Positions 9,020 through 16,922 are shown, numbered from the stretch's first letter. The stretch: DNA of 64,000 nt from JABMMZ01 sp044377005 (GCA_044377005.1 JBILJV010000003.1:36554-100553); one strand, 5' to 3'. A program made the numbers and translations. Notes: generated by a model not told the origin, from the sequence alone.

Positions 9020-9058
9020 AGCTATAAAAAATAGAATCATGGCTATAGATTACTTTTG
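9020..9058 (+). promoter_or_regulatory. Candidate regulated promoter, copy 1 (dyad plus -7 box)
   Basis: AGCTAT (9020-9025) and ATGGCT (9039-9044) form an imperfect inverted repeat with a 13-bp spacer. Six bases further lies TACTTTTG (9051-9058), a TAnnTTTG -7 box. There is no TTG at -33, where the dyad lies instead. Copy 2 has the same geometry. The box would serve the lipoprotein pair starting at 9106. Confidence 0.4.
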
Positions 9059-9105
9059 TTATTGTTTTACATTAACTTGAGATTTGTAGTATTATTTAAT
9101 ATTTT

Positions 9106-9804
9106 ATGAAAAAACCAATCCAATACCTAAATTTTATCGTAGTATTTATTTCAATTATCCTATTTGCTTGTGAAAAAAAAGATTATCAAAAACCTCAACC
9201 TAAACATGCAACTATTATATCATCAAGAATTGATATTAGAGGAGGTTTGGGGAATGAAGGATTAAAGCCAAATTATTGTAAAGATTGTGGAGACTCTGAG
9301 GATCCCTACTTTAAATGCAATTTTTCTAAAGATGATTGCGTATCAATGATAGACGAAGAAGGTTATGAGACATGCCTTGCAACAATAATAAATGAATTCT
9401 CTAACAAAAAAAACCTTGATTATATTGTTGACTTAGATTTAGCTTATTTAATAAGAGATTCATTTTTGATGAAATCTGAATTAGGTCAAACTTATCATAC
9501 ATATTATTATCATTTGGGAAAAGTTGCTTATGATAATAATTTGATCAACATTAATACAATTCATAACTTTTATCAAATATATACACAAACAATCAATGCT
9601 ATTGACCTCATTTACAATGGCAGCCAAAATTCAATACCATTTCCTAATACTTATAAAAATGACATATTGAATTTAATTGACAATTTTAGAGCAAATACTT
9701 TAAATAAGGAAACACAATTGATTTTAAATAACATTGAAACCGATATTAAAGAATTTTCTGGATTAACAAAATATCAAGTATTGCATAAACTAAAGCTTCA
9801 ATGA
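9106..9804 (+). CDS. Predicted lipoprotein of unknown function
   Basis: I do not recognise a family in this 232-residue protein. It begins with a lipoprotein signal: a hydrophobic stretch from residue 8 to 20, then LFAC with the lipidated Cys at 22. The mature part opens with a Gly-rich segment and a Cys cluster (CKDCGD, KCNF, DDC, ETC, about residues 65-125). A helical Asn/Ile-rich remainder follows. The Cys cluster hints at disulfides or metal binding, but nothing firmer. The next gene overlaps its stop by 4 bp (ATGA), so the two are translationally coupled. Base composition is more AT-rich than in the flanking housekeeping genes. Confidence 0.7.
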   Translation: MKKPIQYLNFIVVFISIILFACEKKDYQKPQPKHATIISSRIDIRGGLGNEGLKPNYCKDCGDSEDPYFKCNFSKDDCVSMIDEEGYETCLATIINEFSNKKNLDYIVDLDLAYLIRDSFLMKSELGQTYHTYYYHLGKVAYDNNLININTIHNFYQIYTQTINAIDLIYNGSQNSIPFPNTYKNDILNLIDNFRANTLNKETQLILNNIETDIKEFSGLTKYQVLHKLKLQ

Positions 9805-10250
9805 TAAAAAATACTTTCAAAATTTTTATTTTACTATTAATCTTCAATTCATGTTCAAAAAGTAATAAAATTTCATGTGGCAACTATTACACATCTAAAC
9901 CAAGTGCTTCACAAAAAAAACACTTACTAAACGTATTTGGGAAAAATTATTTTAAATATGCCCCATCTATGATGTTTGTTCTGAACTGTGACTCAACTTT
10001 TAAGTATGGCTTTTGCAACAAATTAATATCCAATAATGGCACTTGGAGTATAAAAGGAGAGTTTTTAGTATTGAATAGATATTTAACGAAAGATACTATG
10101 TTTTTATATTACCATAAAGACATGTTTTTATTTCCCTATTATGATCGTGACAGTATAGGTAGAATAGATACTATGTATGCTATTTTAACTAAAAAAGGAA
10201 CATATTTTAAAGGCAAACTCAGTGATAGTATTTCTACCAAACCGAAATAA
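9801..10250 (+). CDS. Predicted lipoprotein of unknown function
   Basis: This 149-residue protein has a lipoprotein signal with Cys18 in FNSC after a hydrophobic run. No family is recognised. A central segment (about residues 70-100: DSTFKYGFC, then NGTWSIKGEFLVLN) resembles the beta-strand pattern of small lipocalin-like lipoproteins in which a TW-x-hydrophobic motif recurs. That resemblance is weak. It starts inside the stop of the upstream lipoprotein gene, so they form an operon. A hairpin terminator at about 10274 follows. Confidence 0.7.
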   Translation: MIKNTFKIFILLLIFNSCSKSNKISCGNYYTSKPSASQKKHLLNVFGKNYFKYAPSMMFVLNCDSTFKYGFCNKLISNNGTWSIKGEFLVLNRYLTKDTMFLYYHKDMFLFPYYDRDSIGRIDTMYAILTKKGTYFKGKLSDSISTKPK

Positions 10251-10273
10251 AAATTTAAAAAAAACAAAAAAAC

Positions 10274-10297
10274 AAGTAAAATTATTTACTTACTTTT
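10274..10297 (+). terminator. Terminator after the lipoprotein pair
   Basis: A 7-bp stem (10274-10280 with 10285-10291), loop ATTA, is followed by a T-run. It corresponds to the sdhB terminator in the first repeat copy. Confidence 0.6.
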
Positions 10298-10355
10298 TTG
10301 TTATACCTCTTTTCTTTTGGTATTAAAATGATTTCAAAATACGCTCCTATTCCCG

Positions 10356-10385
10356 TTTCATAAAGTATTTAGGCACTTTCATAAA
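10356..10385 (+). promoter_or_regulatory. Candidate XRE operator, copy 2
   Basis: TTTCATAAA at 10356-10364 and 10377-10385 again has a 21-bp period, about 80-100 bp upstream of the XRE start, matching copy 1. Confidence 0.4.
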
Positions 10386-10461
10386 AAAAATAGTACTTTT
10401 CACAAAAATCGAATAAATAAAACTAAATAATCGGCTTGTTTTGTATAAACGACTGCTTATC

Positions 10462-10761
10462 ATGACAAACACTCAAATAGGAGAAAACTTGCGAATTTTA
10501 AGAATATTAAAAAATTATTCACAAGAAGGACTGGCAAATAAGTTAGGCAAAACACAAAATTGGCTCCAAAAAATTGAAAAAGGTGAGATTGATATTCCAT
10601 TAAGCTGTTTAACAGAATTATCTAGAGAATTGGAGGTTAGTGTAGATTTCATTATAACATTTGACAAAACACAAATACTTAATAAAGAACCAATCACTGA
10701 ACAAGATAAAACCCTCAACGAAATTTTACAATTACTAAAAAAAATAGAAAACAAATTATAA
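10462..10761 (+). CDS. XRE-family HTH regulator, intact copy
   Basis: This 99-residue protein has an N-terminal HTH_3 domain (about residues 7-62) and a short Lys/Leu-rich C-terminal helix (EILQLLKKIENKL) that could mediate dimerisation. I use the ATG at 10462, which gives the same N-terminus MTNTQIGENL as the paralogue at 8720. An upstream TTG at 10441 would add seven residues with no counterpart in that copy. It probably binds its own upstream repeat, and perhaps the dyad downstream, and so controls the following secreted-protein gene. This is inferred from position and duplication only. Confidence 0.8.
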   Translation: MTNTQIGENLRILRILKNYSQEGLANKLGKTQNWLQKIEKGEIDIPLSCLTELSRELEVSVDFIITFDKTQILNKEPITEQDKTLNEILQLLKKIENKL

Positions 10762-10799
10762 GCTATAAAAGAGAGACTCATAGCTATATATTATTTTTG
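10761..10799 (+). promoter_or_regulatory. Candidate regulated promoter, copy 2 (dyad plus -7 box)
   Basis: A perfect 6-bp inverted repeat, AGCTAT (10761-10766) and ATAGCT (10780-10785), has a 13-bp spacer. It is followed after 6 bp by the -7 box TATTTTTG (10792-10799). The dyad occupies the place of the -33 element. The predicted start lies only a few bases before the ATG at 10808. Confidence 0.4.
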
Positions 10800-10807
10800 T
10801 TGTTGCA

Positions 10808-11911
10808 ATGATTAATTTAGACTTTATAAAAATTATGATATGGATTTCAACAGTCCATATCATTTTTTTTTCTTTAAAAACTAATGGGCAAAATCCTATA
10901 CAGTTTAAAGAATTTCCAAGTCAATTACTCCATGAATTTAATAATGAAGGTGAATCATTAGTAAAGAAATCAAATCAATTTTTATATATTATTGAATTAA
11001 TTCAAGGTTCAAAGAAATTAAATTTGAACAGATTTAATTTTGAAACCACCAATAACACAAGTAAAATTATTGATTTAAGTACTATTGATTTTGATGGCAT
11101 CATTGATTTTCATATAGTTGATTCAACTATATACTTTTTATCAAATAATGGTAAAAAGGTATTAATATTTAATGAGAATAGAAATCAATTAGAACAAGAA
11201 ATCAAGGTCAATAACCCACACTCTACTCTTTTTGACTATTCAAAAATTTATGTTTATAATAAAAATGTGTGCCTAATATACAACATTGACATAGCCTTAA
11301 AGTTAAATAATTATAGTAACTTTTTTATTGATTTATTAGATTCCCAAACAAAAACTATTAACCCAATTTACAATCAATACTTAAATGCAAATGTATTCCA
11401 AGTCTCAAATTATCAGAATTTTTACTTTCAAGAAAACTATTGTTATTTAACAGAAATACTAACTGGCCAAACAATATCAATAAATTTAAAAAATGCCAAA
11501 ACTGATACAATTTTTAAAAACATATTTGATAAAAACTATTCTAAAACAAACAGAGTTTCAAAAATAGAAAAAGACAACATTAATATAAACTCATCGAATC
11601 TTTTAGATACTATTAATTATTTTTTTGACAATGAAATAATAACAACTAATTTAAATATTGATGCTAAAAAATTAGTCTTAATTACGAAAAACCATAAAAA
11701 TCAATCCAAAACTATCTTTTATGAATTTAATTTAAACAGTGAAAAATCAAGCACATTTTATATGACAAATGAATTTGATAGTTTAATTGATTATTCCCCC
11801 AAATTAAATCATGTTTATTATGATGGCAATAAATTTATCCAAGTTTTTAATATGTATGATTTTAAAACTAAACAAATCAATCTACACTATAAAGTATATC
11901 TGAAACTATAA
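10808..11911 (+). CDS. Secreted protein of unknown function
   Basis: This 367-residue protein is not recognised. It has an N-terminal hydrophobic signal (about residues 10-24) and a likely cleavage near TNGQ. The mature part is rich in Asn, Ile, Asp and Lys and has many short beta-like strands with recurring aromatic residues. A beta-propeller or other all-beta fold is possible but not shown by any motif. The start is ATG at 10808. A second ATG at 10835 would also leave a usable signal peptide and would give a longer leader from the -7 box at 10792. The gene follows XRE copy 2 directly and is strongly AT-rich. Confidence 0.65.
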   Translation: MINLDFIKIMIWISTVHIIFFSLKTNGQNPIQFKEFPSQLLHEFNNEGESLVKKSNQFLYIIELIQGSKKLNLNRFNFETTNNTSKIIDLSTIDFDGIIDFHIVDSTIYFLSNNGKKVLIFNENRNQLEQEIKVNNPHSTLFDYSKIYVYNKNVCLIYNIDIALKLNNYSNFFIDLLDSQTKTINPIYNQYLNANVFQVSNYQNFYFQENYCYLTEILTGQTISINLKNAKTDTIFKNIFDKNYSKTNRVSKIEKDNININSSNLLDTINYFFDNEIITTNLNIDAKKLVLITKNHKNQSKTIFYEFNLNSEKSSTFYMTNEFDSLIDYSPKLNHVYYDGNKFIQVFNMYDFKTKQINLHYKVYLKL

Positions 11912-12033
11912 ACCCAAAATTAGTTTTCATAAAAGGTGACTTAACACTAAGCCAATTATTATTTCGTTTATTCACTACATTTCTTAGATTAAACTAAATA
12001 CAATTTAACCTAAAATATCCTGATATTTGCCTT

Positions 12034-12816
12034 ATGCAAAACCACGAAATAGACTACAAAATAATTGGAGAAGAGATGCAATGCGTTGAAATTGAGCTCG
12101 ACCCACAAGAAACTGCCATTGGTGAAAGCGGAAGCTTTATGATGATGGACCAAGACATTCAAATGGAAACCATTTTTGGTGATGGAAGTGCCCAACAAAG
12201 TGGATTATTGGGAAAATTAGTTTCGGCAGGTAAGCGTTTATTAACTGGTGAAAGTTTATTTATGACTGCCTACACGAATACTGGTTATGGCAAAAAGAAA
12301 GTAACCTTTGCCGCTCCTTACCCCGGAAAAATCATCCCTATGGATTTGTCTCTTTTACAAGGTAAAATTATTTGTCAAAAAGATGCCTTTTTGTGTGCAG
12401 CTAAAGGAGTATCCGTGGGGATTGAATTTCAAAGAAAATTAGGCACAGGCCTGTTTGGAGGTGAAGGTTTTATTATGCAAAAATTAGAGGGAGATGGTTT
12501 GGCTTTTGTTCATGCAGGTGGACATGTGATGGAACGTGAACTTAAAGTTGGTGAACTTATTAAAATAGATACCGGTTGTATCGTTGGTTTTGAACAAACC
12601 GTCAATTATGACATTCAGTTTGTAAGAGGTATTAAAAATGTAATGTTTGGTGGCGAAGGTTTATTTTTTGCAACATTGCAGGGCCCTGGGAAAGTATGGG
12701 TTCAAAGTTTACCTATAAGTCGTTTGGCTTCCAGAATCATCAGTTATGGTGGATTTAATAGAAAAGAAGAAGGTTCTATTCTTGGAGGATTAGGAAACCT
12801 ATTGGACGGAAGATAA
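12034..12816 (+). CDS. AIM24/TIGR00266 family protein
   Basis: This 260-residue protein belongs to the AIM24-like family (tryptophan RNA-binding attenuator-like beta fold). Members are known from bacteria and mitochondria, but their biochemical role is unsettled. Recognisable points are the Gly-rich hairpins AIGESGSFMMM, the GLFGGEGFIMQKLEG motif near residue 150, GGEGLFFATLQGPGKVWVQS near 210, and a Gly-rich end. No signal peptide is present. It has its own gap of about 120 bp on each side and no obvious partner. Confidence 0.85.
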   Translation: MQNHEIDYKIIGEEMQCVEIELDPQETAIGESGSFMMMDQDIQMETIFGDGSAQQSGLLGKLVSAGKRLLTGESLFMTAYTNTGYGKKKVTFAAPYPGKIIPMDLSLLQGKIICQKDAFLCAAKGVSVGIEFQRKLGTGLFGGEGFIMQKLEGDGLAFVHAGGHVMERELKVGELIKIDTGCIVGFEQTVNYDIQFVRGIKNVMFGGEGLFFATLQGPGKVWVQSLPISRLASRIISYGGFNRKEEGSILGGLGNLLDGR

Positions 12817-12936
12817 AACACACTCTTTTTTCATTTTTACACTTTTTCTAACCCCTTCTTCTCCTCAAAAACTATTTGGGTTTAATAGGTTATTTAGGCA
12901 AAAAAAATTAATATTGCGTTAGTAAATAAAAGCATT

Positions 12937-13560
12937 TTGACAAAAAAAGAAAAGGTTCAATATATCATTCAAACGTTGGAGGAATTGTATCCAGAAACAC
13001 CTGTCCCTTTAAATCACCACGATGCTTATACGCTTTTAATTGCAGTATTACTTTCTGCTCAATGTACCGACGAAAGAGTTAATAAAATAACTCCCTTTTT
13101 GTTTGCAAAAGCAGACTCCCCTCAGCAGATGATTACCCTTACTGTTGAACAAATTCGTGAAATTATCAAACCATGTGGATTATCCCCAGCCAAATCTAAA
13201 GCTATATTTGAATTAAGTCATTTGATATTAAATCTCCACAATGGCGAAGTACCTGACAGTTTCGAAGCTTTAGAAACACTGCCCGGAGTCGGACATAAAA
13301 CAGCCTCGGTAGTTATGTCTCAGGCATTTGGCGTTCCCGCTTTTCCAGTAGATACGCACATTCACCGCTTGGCCGAAAGATGGAAACTGAGTAACGGCAA
13401 AAATGTAACCCAAACAGAAAAAGACTTAAAAAGATTGATTCCAAAAGAATTATGGAACAAAATACATTTACAAATCATATTTTATGGTCGAGAATATTGT
13501 CCAGCACGAGGTCATCAGATAGACAAGTGTATTATTTGCAACAAACTTAATCAGAAATAA
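12937..13560 (+). CDS. nth: Endonuclease III (DNA glycosylase/AP lyase)
   Basis: Nth removes oxidised pyrimidines and nicks the abasic site by beta-elimination. The 207-residue product has the helix-hairpin-helix LPGVGHKTASVV with the catalytic Lys, and FPVDTHIHRLAERW with the catalytic Asp. The Fe-S region at the C-terminus shows only three Cys (YCPARG, then KCIIC) and no fourth, so the [4Fe-4S] cluster may be incomplete or absent. The start is TTG (12937). No ATG is available in frame and MTKKEKVQ is the usual N-terminus. Its last base overlaps the ATG of lipB. Confidence 0.94.
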   Translation: MTKKEKVQYIIQTLEELYPETPVPLNHHDAYTLLIAVLLSAQCTDERVNKITPFLFAKADSPQQMITLTVEQIREIIKPCGLSPAKSKAIFELSHLILNLHNGEVPDSFEALETLPGVGHKTASVVMSQAFGVPAFPVDTHIHRLAERWKLSNGKNVTQTEKDLKRLIPKELWNKIHLQIIFYGREYCPARGHQIDKCIICNKLNQK

Positions 13561-14231
13561 TGAATGAATGTAATCTCATAGACGAAGGATTAATTGCTTA
13601 TGAATTGGCTTGGATCAAACAGAAACAGCTTTTTAATGAATCTATTACTTTAAAACTAGCAAATAAAAAACCCAAACACCACCTAATAGTATGTGAACAT
13701 CCTCATGTTTACACCCTTGGCAAAAGTGCAGAAAAGAAAAACCTCTTACTTAACAACAATCAGTTAAAAGACAAAAACATCGATTTATTTGAGATTGAAC
13801 GAGGTGGAGATATTACCTATCATGGTCCCGGACAATTAGTCGTTTATCCCATTTTTGATTTAGAACAATTGGGAATTGGTGTTAAACAATTTGTATTTAA
13901 CATTGAGCAATGCATCATTAATACTCTTAGTTCACAAGGAATTGAAAGTGAACGGATAGATGGAAGAATTGGTATTTGGTTAGGAAAAGAAACCAAAAAC
14001 GAAAGAAAAATAGCAGCCATAGGCATTAAATGCAGTCGACATGTTACTATGCACGGCTTGGCTTTTAATGTGAACACCGATTTGAGTTTATTCAATAATA
14101 TTATTCCTTGTGGAATTATTGACAAAGGGGTTACAAGTATCAAAAGTGAACTTGGTCGGGAAATTTCAATATTCGATATAAAAAAGAAAATGATCAAAGA
14201 ATTTTCAACTATTTTTGAAGTCATTATTTAA
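13560..14231 (+). CDS. lipB: Octanoyl-[ACP]:protein octanoyltransferase
   Basis: LipB moves an octanoyl group from acyl carrier protein to lipoyl-domain lysines, the first step of lipoate synthesis on dehydrogenase complexes such as pyruvate dehydrogenase (its E1 alpha subunit is at 53122). The 223-residue product has RGGDITYHGPGQLVVYP, the Lys of AAIGIKCSRHVTMHG and the thioester Cys in NIIPCGI. It starts on the last base of the nth stop codon, so the two genes are coupled. Confidence 0.96.
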   Translation: MNECNLIDEGLIAYELAWIKQKQLFNESITLKLANKKPKHHLIVCEHPHVYTLGKSAEKKNLLLNNNQLKDKNIDLFEIERGGDITYHGPGQLVVYPIFDLEQLGIGVKQFVFNIEQCIINTLSSQGIESERIDGRIGIWLGKETKNERKIAAIGIKCSRHVTMHGLAFNVNTDLSLFNNIIPCGIIDKGVTSIKSELGREISIFDIKKKMIKEFSTIFEVII

Positions 14232-14289
14232 AATCAATATATTTTATTTATAATTAATATTTAAGCACAACAAACACACCCCATTAAAA

Positions 14290-14895
14290 ATGAAAAAAGG
14301 AACGATTATTTTATTATCAGTTTTAGGTTTTTTTGTATTAATAGCCTTTAACGGATGCAGTACATTTAACACACTTTCAACCAAAGACGAGGCAGTTACA
14401 GGACAGTGGCAACAAGTAGAAGTCGCATACCAAGCTCGTATGGATAAGACTAAAAACTTATTTGAAATTGTAAAAGGTGCAGCTGAATTCGAAAAACAAA
14501 CATTAACTGAAGTTATCTCAGCAAGAAGCAAGGCAACATCCATCAATATTGATGCAAGCAATTTAACACCAGAAAAATTGGCTGAATTTCAAAAAGCACA
14601 AGATGCATTCGGAACTTCATTAGGCCGTTTGATGGCAGTAGCAGAACAATACCCTCAATTACAAGCTGTAGGTGCGTTTAGAGATTTCCAAGCCCAATAT
14701 GAAGGAATGGAAAACAGAATTGCAACCGAGCGCAGAAGATTCAATGAATTTGCACAAGACTTTAACACATCAATAAGACGTTTCCCGAGAAATATTTGGG
14801 CTGGTATATTTGACTTCAATAGAAGAGGATATTTTGAATCAACTGAAGGTGCTGAAGTTGCTCCAGACATCAAATCGATGAGAGAAGGTAAATAA
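14290..14895 (+). CDS. LemA family protein
   Basis: This 201-residue protein has an N-terminal membrane segment (residues 5-22) ending in FNGCS. Cys23 may be lipidated, or the segment may be a plain anchor as in other LemA proteins. The helical body holds the family signature from VEVAYQARMDKTKNLFEIVKG to the region ending ENRIATERRRFNEFAQDFN. The function of LemA is not settled. The gene is followed within 14 bp by two TPM-domain genes. This LemA-TPM-TPM cluster is conserved in many bacteria and suggests a joint envelope role. Confidence 0.93.
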   Translation: MKKGTIILLSVLGFFVLIAFNGCSTFNTLSTKDEAVTGQWQQVEVAYQARMDKTKNLFEIVKGAAEFEKQTLTEVISARSKATSINIDASNLTPEKLAEFQKAQDAFGTSLGRLMAVAEQYPQLQAVGAFRDFQAQYEGMENRIATERRRFNEFAQDFNTSIRRFPRNIWAGIFDFNRRGYFESTEGAEVAPDIKSMREGK

Positions 14896-14909
14896 ACCTT
14901 ATTAAGAAG

Positions 14910-15347
14910 ATGAATATCAGGTCATTTTTTACGGATGAGCAAAGTAAGCTTATACAACAATCAATTGCAGATGCAGAACGTATGTGCAGCGGGGAAATCC
15001 GTGTGCATATAGATAAGTGGTGTAAAGGTGATGTAATGCAAAGGGCAAAAAACGTATTTGAAAAACTTAAAATGCATGAAACTTCTGAGCGCAATGGGGT
15101 ATTGATATACATTGCCTTGGGAGATAAAAAACTAGCTATTTTAGGAGATAAAGGCATCAATGAGAAAGTACCTGAAGATTTTTGGAATTTGGCTTATAGT
15201 AGCATGCGAACATTGTTTGCAGAGAACAATTACGCTAAAGGTTTGCAAATCGGCATAGGTATGGCTGGTGAGAAACTAAGAACCTATTTCCCTTATCAAA
15301 AAGACGATAAGAACGAATTAAGTAATGCAATCAGTTATGACGAATAA
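14910..15347 (+). CDS. TPM-domain protein, short form
   Basis: This 145-residue protein consists of a single TPM (TLP18.3/Psb32/MOLO-1) domain without a signal peptide. Signature points are GEIRVHID near residue 28, NGVLIYIALGDKKLAILGDKGI near 65, and NYAKGLQIGIGMAGEKL near 110. TPM domains have been reported as weak acid phosphatases or as assembly factors for membrane complexes. Which applies here is unknown. It sits between lemA and the larger TPM gene, 8 bp before the latter. Confidence 0.9.
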   Translation: MNIRSFFTDEQSKLIQQSIADAERMCSGEIRVHIDKWCKGDVMQRAKNVFEKLKMHETSERNGVLIYIALGDKKLAILGDKGINEKVPEDFWNLAYSSMRTLFAENNYAKGLQIGIGMAGEKLRTYFPYQKDDKNELSNAISYDE

Positions 15348-15355
15348 AATTATAT

Positions 15356-16156
15356 ATGCTAGTAAAAAATATTTTTAAGGCTTGTTTTAGCTATACCTTA
15401 TCTTTATTGATTTTGTTTTTTGTTTCTCAAACTGTATTTGCCCAGTTTGATGGAATTCCTGATAAGCCTAATCCGCCCCGTTTAATCAATAACCTTTCAC
15501 AAGAATTTCCTAATTTTTTCTCAGTAGAAGAAACGGCTATCTTGGAATCTAAGTTAAAAGAATTGTCAAATACTAGTTCCAACCAAATCGTGGTGGTGGT
15601 GGTAGACGACTTGAATGACATGGAGCCATGGGCTTTTGCAACAGAGTTGGGGCAAAAGTGGGGAGTTGGACAAGGGAAGGAAGATAATGGCATTGTAATC
15701 TTAATTAAACCCACCAAAAGTGGAATTGGCAGGAAAACATTTATAGCTATTGGGTATGGTTTGGAAGGTGCAATACCTGATTTAACGGTAAATAGTATTA
15801 TAGAGAATGAAATTAATCCCAATTTAAAAGAAGGAAGAAATTTTGAAGCCATAGACAAAGGCACCAATGTACTAATTGCCTTGGCAAAAGGCGAGTATAA
15901 CTTCAATACTTATGAGAAATCTTTAAATAAGCTACCTGATAGTTTTATTTTTATAACAATTTTTATTACCTTAGTACTAATCTTGTTATCCAGAAAAAAT
16001 AAAGGTAGAGGAATGACCATCGGCAGCGGCGGTGTATTTATAAGTCCAATGCTTGGTGGTTTTGGTGGTGGATCTGACGGAGGAGGAAGTAGCGATGGTT
16101 TTAGCGGATTCGGAGGCGGTGGCTTCGGTGGTGGTGGTGCAGGTGGAAGTTGGTAA
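15356..16156 (+). CDS. YgcG-like TPM-domain membrane protein with Gly-rich tail
   Basis: This 266-residue protein has a signal peptide cleaved near VFAQ (residue 29), a periplasmic TPM domain (about residues 35-185, with NGIVILIKPTKSG and the Arg-containing FIAIGYGLEGAIPD motif) and one membrane helix (about 200-218). A Gly/Ser-rich tail ends in GGAGGSW. This is the layout of YgcG-type proteins. The tail is low-complexity but typical of the family, so it is not an assembly error. It forms a cluster with the LemA gene and the short TPM gene. Confidence 0.9.
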   Translation: MLVKNIFKACFSYTLSLLILFFVSQTVFAQFDGIPDKPNPPRLINNLSQEFPNFFSVEETAILESKLKELSNTSSNQIVVVVVDDLNDMEPWAFATELGQKWGVGQGKEDNGIVILIKPTKSGIGRKTFIAIGYGLEGAIPDLTVNSIIENEINPNLKEGRNFEAIDKGTNVLIALAKGEYNFNTYEKSLNKLPDSFIFITIFITLVLILLSRKNKGRGMTIGSGGVFISPMLGGFGGGSDGGGSSDGFSGFGGGGFGGGGAGGSW

Positions 16157-16170
16157 TTAAATAAAGTATT

Positions 16171-16890
16171 ATGTTGGAAAATATAAACTTAAGTCATTTG
16201 TTAATTTTAGACATAGAAACTGTGTCACAAAAACCCGATTACCAAAACTTAGATGAGGAGTGGCAAGAGTTGTGGTCTAAAAAAGTAGGTGCCCTAAATA
16301 ACCCAGAGATAGATGCTTCTACTAATTATGATAGAGCTGCTATTTATGCAGAATTTGGTAAAATTGTATGTATAGGTTTAGGAATTTTTCATTACTCCGA
16401 AGGTCAACTTCAATTAAGGGTTAAGTCGATTCACAACGATAATGAAAAAATAATTTTAGAAGAGTTTTCCGAACTTTTAATCAAACACTATGCTTCAGAC
16501 CAGCATCAATTGGTAGCCCACAATGGCAAAGAGTTTGATTTTCCCTACATCAACCGAAGATTACTTATAAATGGATTGAAAATCCCTAAAATACTCGACT
16601 TGTCAGGCAAAAAGCCATGGGAAGTGAAACATTTAGACACCATGGAGTTATGGAAATTTGGCGATTATAAAAACTATACCTCATTAGCGGTATTGGCTAA
16701 ATGTTTTGGGATACCTTCTCCCAAAGATGATATTGACGGAAGTATGGTAGGCCACACCTATTGGCAAAAGAATGATTTAGAAAGGATAGCTATCTATTGT
16801 AAAAAAGACATAATAACTACAGCGCAAATTCTATTGAAATTCAAAAGTTTACCACTTTTGAGTGAAGAAAATATTCAAATTCAGCAATAA
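16171..16890 (+). CDS. PolB-like 3'-5' exonuclease (DnaQ superfamily)
   Basis: This 239-residue predicted DEDD exonuclease is related to the proofreading domain of family B polymerases. Catalytic residues are visible as the DxE of LILDIETVSQ (near residue 13), the conserved HNGKEFDFPYINRRLL segment, and the late Asp in YCKKDIITTAQIL. It presumably degrades single-stranded DNA or RNA 3' ends in the cytoplasm, but the substrate is unknown. It starts 14 bp after the TPM gene. Confidence 0.88.
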   Translation: MLENINLSHLLILDIETVSQKPDYQNLDEEWQELWSKKVGALNNPEIDASTNYDRAAIYAEFGKIVCIGLGIFHYSEGQLQLRVKSIHNDNEKIILEEFSELLIKHYASDQHQLVAHNGKEFDFPYINRRLLINGLKIPKILDLSGKKPWEVKHLDTMELWKFGDYKNYTSLAVLAKCFGIPSPKDDIDGSMVGHTYWQKNDLERIAIYCKKDIITTAQILLKFKSLPLLSEENIQIQQ

Positions 16891-16894
16891 AAAA

Positions 16895-16922
16895 GCAACC
16901 CTTTTATAAATTTTCAGTCTAA
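16895..16922 (+). promoter_or_regulatory. Candidate ECF sigma promoter upstream of the 704-residue type B protein
   Basis: GCAACC (16895-16900) is followed after 17 bp by TCTAA (16918-16922). The same pair with one base more spacing precedes the ECF sigma gene at 21864-21893. The AAC core and the CTA-type -10 look like an ECF promoter rather than a TAnnTTTG promoter. A TAnnTTTG box (TATTTTTG, 16940-16947) is also present closer to the start, so two promoters are possible. Confidence 0.4.

Larger units (their letters stand above)
8522..9064 (+). repeat. Direct repeat module, copy 1 (terminator + operator + XRE gene + promoter)
   Basis: This stretch is paralogous to 10262-10805. Both copies hold the same parts in the same order: an A-rich lead with a GCAAGTAA-like hairpin, a TTTCATAAA direct repeat, an XRE gene, an AGCTAT dyad and a -7 box. 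Similarity fades at both ends. The genes downstream of the two copies are unrelated. Copy 1 carries a nonsense change and an extra A in a homopolymer relative to copy 2. Confidence 0.8.
10262..10805 (+). repeat. Direct repeat module, copy 2 (terminator + operator + XRE gene + promoter)
   Basis: This is the intact partner of 8522-9064, with the same order of hairpin, TTTCATAAA pair, XRE gene, AGCTAT dyad and -7 box. The two copies enclose the lipoprotein pair 9106-10250. Recombination between them would delete it together with one regulator. Confidence 0.8.

Noticed and set aside
8720..10761. XRE genes as antitoxins of a toxin-antitoxin pair.
   Set aside because: No RelE-, HipA-, Fic- or other toxin-like ORF is adjacent. 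The neighbours are exported proteins.
8460..12030. Prophage or integrative element.
   Set aside because: There is no integrase, phage structural gene, attachment-site repeat or tRNA. Only the duplicated XRE module supports mobility.
15427..15906. A 159-codon antisense ORF inside the YgcG-like gene, and similar long antisense ORFs elsewhere.
   Set aside because: They shadow clearly recognised genes, have no family resemblance and follow the codon pattern of the sense gene.
16020..16156. Gly-rich low-complexity tail as a possible assembly artefact.
   Set aside because: Such tails ending in GGGxSW-like sequence are usual for YgcG-type TPM proteins.
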